Translations under genes and position numbers: made by a program
NCBI GenBank assembly: GCA_030180075.1
Contig: JASNJN010000324.1
Location: forward strand, 3,634-24,695
DNA: 21,062 nt
Direction of reading: 5' to 3'
Origin: Mikrocytos mackini
Lineage: Eukaryota > Endomyxa > Ascetosporea > Mikrocytida > Mikrocytiidae
The notes under the pieces: generated by a model
The model's input: the letters and a program-made list of their open reading frames with translations, nothing else
What the model was told of the DNA's origin: nothing
The model's database searches: none
Shown here: piece by piece, positions 10,846 through 18,886 of the stretch
Layout: each line of letters opens with the position of its first letter
Position numbering within the stretch: the stretch's first letter is position 1

Positions 10846-11090
10846 GAAATTTCTTAGGTGGTGTAAAAGACCACGTCGTTTTGAGGGGCCGGTGTTCCAA
10901 ATCTATTCGTGTTATACATGGCTTTTTAGATTTGTGAACTGCCCTCGTAAACCTCCGTCGCGCACACGAGGCGATGGGGGAGCAGGGGGCTGAGAAACGA
11001 CAAATTTCGACCATTTTTTGCGGCCCGACAGCCTTGCTACACCCGGGTTCGGAATATATGTGACCAAACTTGTGGTCACATATTTTATGT
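10846..11090 (+). repeat. GC-rich island following the pol III-like module, possible SINE body
   Basis: The composition jumps here. Bases 10921-10980 hold 34 G or C of 60, against about one third or less in most surrounding spacers. It contains a run of CG-rich words (CCTCCGTCGCGCACACGAGG) and GACAGCCTTGCTACACCCGG, and ends near a perfect 10-bp inverted repeat at 11056-11083. There is no credible reading frame. Together with the preceding A/B boxes it could be a tRNA-derived SINE. Copies elsewhere in the genome would be needed to show that. Confidence 0.3.
11056..11083. repeat. perfect 10-bp inverted repeat, 8-base loop
   Basis: ATATGTGACC at 11056-11065 and its exact complement at 11074-11083 flank an eight-base loop. 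The words GTGACC and GGTCAC recur in the following repeat-like stretch, so this may be part of the same decayed element. Confidence 0.6.
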
Positions 11091-11164
11091 GAAATTCGAC
11101 GTAAAATCTTTTATAAATTTGGGAAAATTTTTATGTATCCCATATCTAAGGGCTGCCACTTTTC

Positions 11165-11418
11165 TGGCCACAAGTTTACTCACCTGGCCCCAAATTTCTC
11201 ACTTGGCCCCGAATTGAAAAATCCACTGTGTACATTATTTGGTCTGAAATTACTTGGAATGTATCGCCAAACAGATGAATAAACCAATATATAAATTTCC
11301 GGAAAATTTAAGCGAAAATATTTCGTAAACGAAAATTTTCATTTCTCAGCTGACTACAAGTTTACTAATGTGGCCCTAAATATATTTTCTAGCCCCAAAT
11401 TTCTCATGTGACCCCCAA
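11165..11418. repeat. two degenerate copies of a CAAGTTTACT...GGCCC...AAATTTCTCA repeat
   Basis: Copy one (about 11165-11213) and copy two (about 11351-11418) share the ordered words CAAGTTTACT, TGGCCC, and CCCCAAATTTCTCA. They differ by an insertion in the second. No coding potential is seen in 11091-11693. The stretch probably represents decayed outer transposon sequence or an older dispersed repeat into which MULE-B inserted. Confidence 0.45.
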
Positions 11419-11693
11419 ACATTTTCGGCCAACATTTATCAACTAGTTCGTGTAATTTTTGATCGGAATACGAATACACATAATTTTTTTAATTTTTAAA
11501 ACCTAGCTACAAAAATGTGACCATAATTTTTAAATTTATGTTTATTATCGTAGAATTGTCTTTGACTAGAATTGATTTATCTACAAAAACACGCCTTTTT
11601 ATAAACGCACGTTTGTCATTTTTGGATGATTCGAAACGTATTTTATGTTTTATAAAGCTTTATTACTCTAAACATGTTTATTTATTGAGTTAA

Positions 11694-11953
11694 TCAGAAA
11701 AACACACCTTTTTTAAAATTATACAGGTTATTAAAAATGCTTTTTAAATTATTCTATATGTTTTATAACAGTTGGAAGGTCGATTTTCACCTGATCATGT
11801 ATATTGAATCAATATCATTAAATTTGTTTATATTTTGAGATTTAAACTTTTTACTTTTTTGAAAAGCACAATGGACGATCCAGAGACACCAGGGGCATAC
11901 CCAAATCATCCATTCTCATATAATCAGGAACTAGATATCACACCCACGGATAT
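11694..11953 (+). repeat. MULE-B left terminal inverted repeat, spans the transposase ATG
   Basis: It begins at TCAGAAAAACACACC and runs 83 bases into the transposase gene (ATG 11871-11873). The match with the right end stops inside the 15-bp tandem repeat at 11953. Because the start codon and first 28 codons lie in the repeat, the promoter of the gene must also lie in it. Confidence 0.88.
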
Positions 11954-12002
11954 CACACCCACAGATATCAAACCTCAGATATCACACCCACAGATATCAC
12001 AT
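11936..12002 (+). repeat. 15-bp tandem repeat in the MULE-B coding start
   Basis: Five units begin with GATATCA at about 11935, 11950, 11965, 11979 and 11994. Four steps are 15 bases (encoding DITPT); the third unit is 14, having lost a base (CAAACCTCA instead of a CACACCCACA-like unit). That single loss shifts the frame. The right TIR carries only the first unit. Confidence 0.8.
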
Positions 12003-14119
12003 TTCCAAGCTCCTTGTTTAAAGATATTCTCCAGACAAACTTGCCTCATCCAGACCAAACACACTCGAACCATCAACTGGCAACAAATCGAAATAACATC
12101 GAAACATCCCCATTGTTTACTCAATCATATAACCATAATGCAAGCTACATAAATCAATTTCACGAAGATTCTAACAACCGTGATCTTAAATATTGTTATT
12201 CGGAACTGAACATCTATGATTTTAATAATTTAGATGATGACTGTTCTGATTTATTGGATCTCGAAAAGATTAAAGAAACAGTGAATCCTATTGTACTATT
12301 AAACAAAGAAAACAAGGAAAACTTGTTTGATTTAGATAGTGAACACATATCTGAGGTTGAAGATGTAAAATCGGAAAGTAACTATCGAAGTGAGTTACAT
12401 TCTACAAAAGTCCAGTTTGATTCATTTGTTTTAAAAAACAAAAATGACATGAGTTTAGATCTGTTTGTTAACGAAGACATAACAAAAGAAAGCAAACAAA
12501 TGTTCCTTGATTCGGAAAGCCCTTGCCAATCTTCAAAACCATATCAAACTGGCAATGATATCCCCTCAATGCCTAAAATCAAATCCCTGAACGGATTTTT
12601 TTGTTCCGAATGTTTGTTGCAATTTAAATTCATTCGTTCACTTATCAAACACTACAAAGAAGAACATCAACTCGATTTAAAAGAACAGAATAAAAATTTT
12701 AAGTCTAACAAAGAAATGATCGATTATTTAGCTACAATTCAAAAAACATCCTATCACACTCTTATAGTTACAAATACAAACAAGAAAATCATGAAGCAAA
12801 GTACAGTTTTAACTACTTATTACAAATGTAATTATCTAAAGAACAAAAAAAGAGTTTGTCCTACTTATATTATGTCACAATGTAAAGACAAAAATAATTA
12901 TAAACTTAGCTATCTTCTCTGGCACAGCCACAGGCCTGATTGGAACCGCATTTCCATCCCCCCTTATACAAAAACCATCTTCTTAATCAAATAAGACTCA
13001 ATATACCAGTTGACGAGATTTATTCTTCTATATTAAAATCATTCAACAAAAACGATGTCAAGAAAGAATATTTCGTTACAAAACACTACTTATATTACTT
13101 ACGAGATCTTCATACAGCGACTACACGCACTTACGCCGACGACCAAAGAAATACGAAAGAATACCTCTTGAACAACCCGCCTCCATATCCGAACTTATTT
13201 GCCTTCAAAGATCTAACCATAAATAATGCCGCGAATTATCTAGACTCAGGTGATTTCCTTATATGCTATAACACAAGAAGAATGACAAAAGAATATACAC
13301 GCTTTTCGGAGAAAGGAATTCTAATGGACAGTACACACTCTACAACCAAATATGGACTTCTTTTGGTTGTAGCATACGTGATGAATAAAAACCAAAGAGG
13401 TGTCCCTTTTCTCTTTATCCTTACAAATTCTGAACGGGAATCGGTACTGTCCTATTGTTTCTCGCGGTTTCGTTCCTCGTTTTCTGATGCTAAAGGGCCC
13501 AAGTATTTAATGTCGATCTGTTACCTAGGCTTTCACAAAGCATGGTGTAGATCATTTAATTCCAAGCCGATAAACCTCTTCTGTGAATACCATGTGAAAA
13601 AGAATTGGCTAAAAATTTTGGAACGCCATGTTCGAAATGATGACCAGAGGAATACTATAATAAACTTTCTGTGGTATCTTCAGACCATAATAACAAAGGA
13701 AACATTTAAGAAGGTATACGAACAAGGGTTGAAATTTATAAAAAGTAAAAATTTAAATTTCTACAACTATTTTGTACGAACCTATGCAAATAATCAGGAT
13801 AAATGGGCTCTTTACAATAGGATCAACGCCCCTTTCAACACCAACAATATTTGTGAGACATGGTTCTCAAAATTTAAAAGAAGTTATCTCAAAAAGAACG
13901 TAAGATCAAGGGTTGATAACTTAATTTTAAAGTTACAACACTGTGTAGATGAAGAGTACACCAGAAATGTTATAAGCAACCTTCAGCCTTGTCCCGAAAA
14001 CATGCCATACAAACACAAAAAGGCATTGAACTTACATAAATCTTCATTACAACTAGACCTTCAAAAACTAATAAAAAAACCAATATAAATTTCGAATATG
14101 ATCAATATAAACTGACATT

Positions 14120-14240
14120 CTTGGAGGAAAGATGCCAATATGGTTGTAATAATGAATGTATTAATTGTAAAGTTTGCTGGCATAACATAAGCTGCTCTTG
14201 CCTTGTGTATTTGAAAAAGAAATATATATGTGTACATATA
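14120..14240 (+). other. SWIM zinc finger of the MULE-B transposase
   Basis: In the frame that opens after the A7 run, the pattern Cys-x-Cys (CSC at 14192-14200), spacer, Cys-x-His (CVH at 14229-14237) is the SWIM signature found after the DDE core in many MULE transposases. Five extra cysteines precede it (CQYGCNNECINCKVC). Confidence 0.75.
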
Positions 14241-14842
14241 CATTTCATTGTGAGGAGTTTTGCAGATGTATTTAGGGGTATAAGTTTCTATAAGGAAAGT
14301 GAAATAAAAGAAACGAACAATAATCCGAACAATAACGAAAAGGTCGTGTTAAAAAATACATCGGAAAAAACTATAGGTGAAGATAAAAATCCTGATTATA
14401 TACTTCGTTCGTCTGCCATCGACCAAACCCCTACCTGTACATCGATCAACACAGATTACCCCACTAACATAGAACACGATGAACCATCAATAAAAGTCAA
14501 TGTGCCTATAATAAACGAAATTAGCACAAATATAAAATAAAGTTTGTTAACTGGCATTAAATCGGGAATAAACACCAAAATACAATGTATTATGGACACG
14601 GTCAAAACTACCGATAATATAACCTTACTGCGATACATAGAGAATAGTATTGAGTTTTCTTTAAAACGTATACAACAACGCTATTCTGCAAAAACCATTT
14701 TCGATTGTGAATACAAGGCAGTAACACGTAAGGGGATTACGCAAGTAGAACTGGAACAAAGTAAATTTGATAATGATTGGGTTACAAACAAGAATAAAAA
14801 GACAAGGGGAAGAAGAAAAAACCAAAAGCATTCGTTGAAAAC

Positions 14843-15003
14843 CAGTGTTGCAAAATTTGCTTTAAAAATGTGAAGACGACAACCTACAAGACAATATTCT
14901 AATCAACTGTCACTCTTGCAAAGAATTATACCATATGATATGTGTAGATATCGGCGAAGTAACCATAGGGAGGGAATGGGTTTGTTCATTTTGCTTACAA
15001 TAA
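14843..15003 (+). other. PHD-type zinc finger at the end of the MULE-B transposase, split by a frameshift
   Basis: The first half in one frame reads CCKICFKN. The second half, in the next frame, has CHSCKELYHMIC and then EWVCSFCLQ followed by TAA. Read together this is Cys-x2-Cys, Cys-x2-Cys, x4 His-x2-Cys and Trp-x-Cys-x2-Cys, the Cys4-His-Cys3 order of a PHD finger, including the usual Trp two residues before the last pair. PHD fingers typically bind histone H3 tails. Confidence 0.65.
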
Positions 15004-15849
15004 ACACAATCATGATATTTTGTGTTATCAATTACAATTGGCTTAATGTTAAATTATCCATTAAATATTTACTTCAATCTTTCTTCGGAATGTCATCCTT
15101 TGAATATGCTAGAATAATAATCATATAACTTTTTTTAATTTTCTTTATTGGATAAAATCACCAAAAATTTTAGATACGAATTTGTTTGATTATCTATTTA
15201 TAGACATAAATCAATTATTCAAGTTTAATTTCTCATCATATTTTAAAGCTACCAAACCACTCATCCAATTCAATTAAAAATATAGATTGCCCTATATTAA
15301 TGTTCAATACAATTTGTATTAGATTGCAACCTCAAATTTATACTTCTCTTATGCGGTTTGTATATAACATTAATAAATCTTTTACGTATGGCCTAGTTAT
15401 ATTTCAAGGCTTTTATACTTCTCTTCAGTATAATGCAAATGAAAAAGCTTGGCGTGATTTGATTTAATCAGTTACAAATCAATTCGTTCTAATCAGTTGT
15501 TTTGTTATCAAATGTGTCTAGAATTTTATGTGTTCAGTCTTCTATCTATTGAAACAACCGCCCATACATATTGTTATCAATGTGACTATCCTCTGGTTGT
15601 AATCGAACACAAGTGTATACTTTGAAGTTGAAAATGAGTTGATTGATCTAGTTTATAGTATTTAGAACTTATCTAATGGTTTAGGGATGGTTGTATCTAA
15701 ACAGGTTCTATAAACCATTGAGGGTAGAAATGCTTTGACCAATAAGATTCATTGATGAAGTTTCCACTGGGTGTAGATTGTTGGTTGTTAGTTGTGTTCA
15801 TCAAGTTCATCAAGTTCTTTGTTGTAAAATACGGAAGATTGAATACCGA
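15004..15849. other. internal non-coding part of MULE-B
   Basis: AT-rich stretch between the transposase stop and the right TIR, without a credible gene. Tiny features only: TTCATCAAG repeated twice near 15797-15814, and a 38-codon plus-strand frame at 15512 with two CxxC/HxC-like residues (CYQC, HKC) that is too short to call. Confidence 0.5.
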
Positions 15850-15932
15850 ATATCCGTGGGTGTGATATCTAGTTCCTGATTATATGAGAATGGATGATTT
15901 GGGTATGCCCCTGGTGTCTCTGGATCGTCCAT
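15810..15932 (-). pseudogene. duplicated first codons of the MULE-B transposase in the right TIR
   Basis: The right TIR brings a second copy of the transposase start. It reads the same first 27 or so residues (MDDPETPGAY...) through one DITPT unit, then leaves the repeat and stops after 40 codons at 15812-15810. It is a by-product of the repeat covering the start codon. If the TIR holds the promoter, a short antisense transcript from this end is expected. Confidence 0.7.
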
Positions 15933-16110
15933 TGTGCTTTTCAAAAAAGTAAAAAGTTTAAATCTCAAAATATAAAAAAATTTAATGATATTGATTCAAT
16001 ATACATGATCAGGTGAAAATCGACCTTCCAACTGTTATAAAACATATAGAACAATGTAAAAAAGCATTTTTAATAACCTGTATAATTTAAAAAAAGGTGT
16101 GTTTTTCTGA
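15850..16110 (-). repeat. MULE-B right terminal inverted repeat
   Basis: It is the inverted copy of 11694-11953, with four mismatches and one one-base indel, all in the A/T-rich outer part. The coding part is identical up to the end of the match. It carries the same ATG at 15932-15930 facing inward. Confidence 0.88.
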
Positions 16111-16770
16111 CAAACTCCTTTTATAATCACATGCAATTATTCGTTTCCAAACACGATATTAATGCTATACCATGCTTTATATGACACTATTGGAATGTCA
16201 TTTGCTATTTTGAACTTATTTGGTTGCATATTATAAAATATTAAATTTTGAAAAACACTAAAAAAGCTTGTTTTTTAGGGCCAAAAATGTGATATAACAC
16301 AGTGTGATTAGAAAAATATGTGACATAACCGAGTGAGCACTGTAGTAAATCTACAAGTTTCTATAAAATATTTTCCTTACTTAGCTCTACCTAGAATTCG
16401 AGTAGAGTTCGTGTTGCGTTTTGGTCTCAACTCGGAGCAAATACTTGCCTCGAGCCGAGTCGAGGGGAAACTCTAGTCAAAATACTACATGCAACTAAAT
16501 AAGACAAAAACTTCAACACAAATAATTTTCTATCTAAAAAGAAAATAATTAAAGTTTTGTGGCAGAAAATTTCCAAAATTGACAAACAAAGACACATTTT
16601 TTAAAACACTGCCTATAAATAATAAATTTTCTGGATTTCACAAATTTTTATTTCAATGTTTCAAATAATATATTTAGCTTTCAAAAAATTAAAACACTTC
16701 TTACATTATTACGACATTTGGAAGGGTATATGCAACTATAAAAAATTTCGGACCATTTTATAAAAGTTAA
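16111..16770. other. spacer between MULE-B and the secreted-protein gene
   Basis: No gene is seen. It contains a repeat-like patch at 16270-16370 with words (ATGTGAC, CTACAAGTTT, GGCC) shared with the left flank of MULE-B. A small CTCGAG-rich patch lies at 16390-16480. About 280 bp of A/T-rich sequence before the ATG at 16771 probably includes the promoter. Confidence 0.45.
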
Positions 16771-18117
16771 ATGTTCTCAAAATTTAATGTTTTTGTTCTC
16801 TTGCTCATTTGCAGGACTTTCGCGTCAAATGAAGACTATGTTGCCCCCACGACTCTCATGAATGTTTCTGTATTCATTGAAAAAGGAACACCAAATGATA
16901 CTCTTCATGTATTCTTTATGAAGACTCACTTTAGCTTAACAGAACGTTCTTTACAATACTATCTAATCGATGATATCATTTTTACACACACTCAGTTTGT
17001 CCAACCAACCAAGACCGGTCCTGTTTCAACTATTGGCGAACTTAAAACTTTACTCGAACAAATAACAGCTGACTCCGACAAGATGAAGCAAGTACGAGAG
17101 CTGAGTAAAACAGAGATAGCTCCTTTCATCTACCAATTTGAAAGTCTGGATGGAAGCAAAAACACTGCTCTTATACACGACCAACAGAAGTTTGAGTTTG
17201 GAATAATGGAATTTGTGTTTAAAAAATACGATGATTCTGACTGTTCTTTTATTCTATTTGGGAACCATTTCGACCATTCCTCAACACTGATGAAATCCCT
17301 ACCCACCAACGATAACGTCAATGACAATGAATGGCTTAAAGTTTTCGTAAGAAGGAATACTGTTGAAATAACAACAACAGAAGGAAAGACTATAAAGAGA
17401 AAAATTCCTCTAACTTTGTCTTTCATCGAACAAAACAAAAACGCGCGTACAGTTACACAAGACAAATTCCATGCTTTCGATGTTAGAGATTACGGCAAAG
17501 GATGGAAGAATATTAGATTAACACTCAATTCTGAAAATGTGCTCAAGTTCAACGAGACAGACCTGAAAGATGATGACCCGGATTTAAAGATAATAAGCTG
17601 CCTCGACCAAATATTCTCAAAGGAGGGAGAAGCGAATGAAAGCGCAGTCAAACCGATTACAAATTTTGTGCAGCACAAATTTTTCTTCGATTTGAGTAAT
17701 CTTATTGAAATTGATAAAGATCAGAAAACATTGTTATTTGATATTATGAAAGTCAACAAACCAGAAAATAGTGCAGTGTTTGAAAAGCTTGACGAAACTA
17801 AGTTGGAAGAAGATATGCGAGGAAAGTACAAAATTGTTGGTGCATTGAAGAAGTCATTTAAAGACGATGTGTTTAAAACAAACACGAACCCATTTGTTCC
17901 AATAGATCCTCAACTTACAACAACATCTTCAAGTGTGAGTAGTAGCAGTACTAGTAGTAGTGCAGCAAAAAAAGATGGAATGTCGGGTTTAATGATAGCG
18001 CTTATTATTGTGATTGTTGTAGTGGTACTGGCGGCAATAGGTGGAGTTGGGTGGTACTATATGGCAAAAGCTAGAGCAAGCGAAAATAATGCGAAGTTAA
18101 GAAATAGAAACTTGTGA
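16771..18117 (+). CDS. unrecognised secreted type I membrane protein (448 aa)
   Basis: The ATG at 16771 begins a clear signal peptide (MFSKFNVFVLLLICRTFAS, cleavage probably after FAS at residue 19). An ectodomain of about 370 residues follows, with several N-glycosylation sequons (NVS, NDT, NET, NES) and only two cysteines outside the signal peptide (DCSF, SCLDQ). A stalk of about 18 Ser/Thr (TTTSSSVSSSSTSSS) comes next. A single TM helix (LMIALIIVIVVVVLAAIGGV) at about residues 406-430 precedes a basic cytoplasmic tail of about 18 residues ending RNRNL. The layout is that of a cell-surface or secretory-pathway receptor-like protein. I do not recognise the ectodomain, and no GPI signal is present. 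A possible AATAAA lies at 18252-18257. There is no sign of disruption, so it appears to be a functional host gene between transposons. Confidence 0.8.
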   Translation: MFSKFNVFVLLLICRTFASNEDYVAPTTLMNVSVFIEKGTPNDTLHVFFMKTHFSLTERSLQYYLIDDIIFTHTQFVQPTKTGPVSTIGELKTLLEQITADSDKMKQVRELSKTEIAPFIYQFESLDGSKNTALIHDQQKFEFGIMEFVFKKYDDSDCSFILFGNHFDHSSTLMKSLPTNDNVNDNEWLKVFVRRNTVEITTTEGKTIKRKIPLTLSFIEQNKNARTVTQDKFHAFDVRDYGKGWKNIRLTLNSENVLKFNETDLKDDDPDLKIISCLDQIFSKEGEANESAVKPITNFVQHKFFFDLSNLIEIDKDQKTLLFDIMKVNKPENSAVFEKLDETKLEEDMRGKYKIVGALKKSFKDDVFKTNTNPFVPIDPQLTTTSSSVSSSSTSSSAAKKDGMSGLMIALIIVIVVVVLAAIGGVGWYYMAKARASENNAKLRNRNL

Positions 18118-18471
18118 TAGAGAAAAACAATAAGTATATAGATATCATATTAAACAAAAACAATTATATATAGAGTTTTATGTTAATAACGGTCAAATAT
18201 TTCGAATTTATTTGGCTTTCTTGTATTGTGATCGTTTAATTAATGGAATTTAATAAACGATAAGTAATTGAGTTTTAGATGAATATATAGCTGTTCAGAA
18301 AATGGCTATGATGATGTTGGTGATGAAAAATCAAACAAAAATAAATTTATATTTCGAAACAAAGTATATTTGCATTATCTATAGAAGTGAAAAAGTTTGT
18401 ATGAGATTAACAAAGCAATTAATATTCTTACATTACATTATATTACGACAGCAATACAAGATTATAGACGT
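18118..18471. other. 3' flank of the secreted-protein gene
   Basis: AT-rich, no gene. Frames running into the tandem repeat (from 18302 and 18397) owe their length to the repeat and show no domain. Confidence 0.5.
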
Positions 18472-18668
18472 TTGCAAAACTATTCGTACGATATTGCAAA
18501 ACTTTCGTACGATATTGCAAAACTATTCGTACGATATTGCAAAACTTTCGTACGATATTGCAAAACTGTTCGTACGATATTGCAAAACTGTTTGTACGAT
18601 ATTGAAAAACTATTCGTACGATATTGAAAAACTATTCGTACGATATTGCAAAATTATTCGTACGGAAA
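18472..18668. repeat. 21/22-bp tandem repeat (minisatellite), nine units
   Basis: The unit is close to TTCGTACGATATTGCAAAAC. The GTACG core recurs at about 18485, 18506, 18528, 18549, 18571, 18593, 18615, 18637 and 18659, giving spacings of 21, 22, 21, 22, 22, 22, 22, 22. Units differ at one to three bases (TATTCG, TTTCG, TGTTCG, TGTTTG; GCAAAAC or GAAAAAC). The core CGTACG is itself a palindrome. There are no unique spacers, so it is not a CRISPR array. Confidence 0.9.
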
Positions 18669-18886
18669 ATCGAAGAAATTTTTTGTGAATAAAATCTTTT
18701 TATGTTATTTTTATTTTCAAAAAAATAGTTGCGAATAGCGTTTTAAAGTGTATTGATAAAATTATGGGCATAATTTTCGAAGATAGACATGTAGTATTAT
18801 TAGTTTCATATTTTGTAGGATTTTATATACAATATTTATTTCCAAAATTTAATATATAAGGGGAATATTATATACTTTAATTAAAA
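18669..18886. other. AT-rich spacer before the chimeric transposase ORF
   Basis: No gene or clear repeat. It ends in AATTAAAA just before the ATG at 18887. Confidence 0.45.

Larger units (their letters stand above)
11871..15003 (+). pseudogene. MULE-B transposase, decayed: C2H2, FLYWCH-like, DDE, SWIM and PHD domains
   Basis: The gene starts at ATG 11871 (MDDPETPGAY) and can be followed to TAA 15001-15003 through several frames. The first segment has DITPT repeats, then shifts near 11965-11980. The next frame holds a C2H2 finger (CSEC near 12602, His-x4-His) and a FLYWCH-like Cys/Cys/His/His finger ending WHSH near 12930. It shifts at the C6 run 12958-12963. The core frame has the first Asp in MDST (13327-13329), the second position as MSI with Asp missing (13516-13518) and Glu in NICETW (13855-13857). 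It shifts at the A7 run 14073-14079. A SWIM finger (CSC 14192-14200, CVH 14229-14237) follows, then an acidic stretch with an in-frame TAA at 14538. Two more shifts (about 14780-14845 and 14860-14872) lead to a PHD finger. Cut-and-paste transposase; this copy cannot be active. Confidence 0.85.
11694..16110. mobile_element. MULE-B, Mutator-like DNA transposon with long TIRs
   Basis: The element is bounded by two inverted copies of about 260 bp (11694-11953 and 15850-16110) that I compared base by base: four mismatches and one one-base indel, about 98% identical. Inside is one decayed transposase gene (11871-15003) and about 850 bp of non-coding sequence. Long TIRs, a MURA-type DDE core and a SWIM finger define the MULE superfamily. 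No clean 9-11-bp target duplication is visible immediately outside the ends. Weak similarity continues outward (gagttaa versus gagtttg), so the true ends may lie slightly further out. The near-identical ends argue for a fairly recent insertion. Confidence 0.85.

Noticed and set aside
10781-11014. ORFs on both strands in the GC-rich island.
   Set aside because: Open only because stop codons are rare at high GC; no domain, and the region has repeat-like features.
1973-14540. All three in-frame stops in broken genes are TAA (1973, 9693 minus strand, 14538), suggesting TAA read as sense.
   Set aside because: The intact genes also end at TAA or TGA where family length is reached, two of the three cases are in transposons, and MULE-B has frameshifts too. 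Nonsense decay explains it with less.
14916-15128. 70-codon ORF past the MULE-B acidic region.
   Set aside because: It starts at TTG and runs out of frame across the PHD finger; the cysteine pattern is in the other frame.
15512-15628. 38-codon frame with CYQC and HKC, possible zinc finger.
   Set aside because: Too short, no partner frame found before or after, lies in non-coding MULE-B sequence.
18472-18668. CRISPR-like array.
   Set aside because: Units follow each other with no unique spacers, and the setting is eukaryotic.
18302-18688. Plus-strand ORFs of 128 and 76 codons across the minisatellite.
   Set aside because: Their length comes from the 22-bp repeat having no stops in some frames; repetitive peptide only, no domain or start context.
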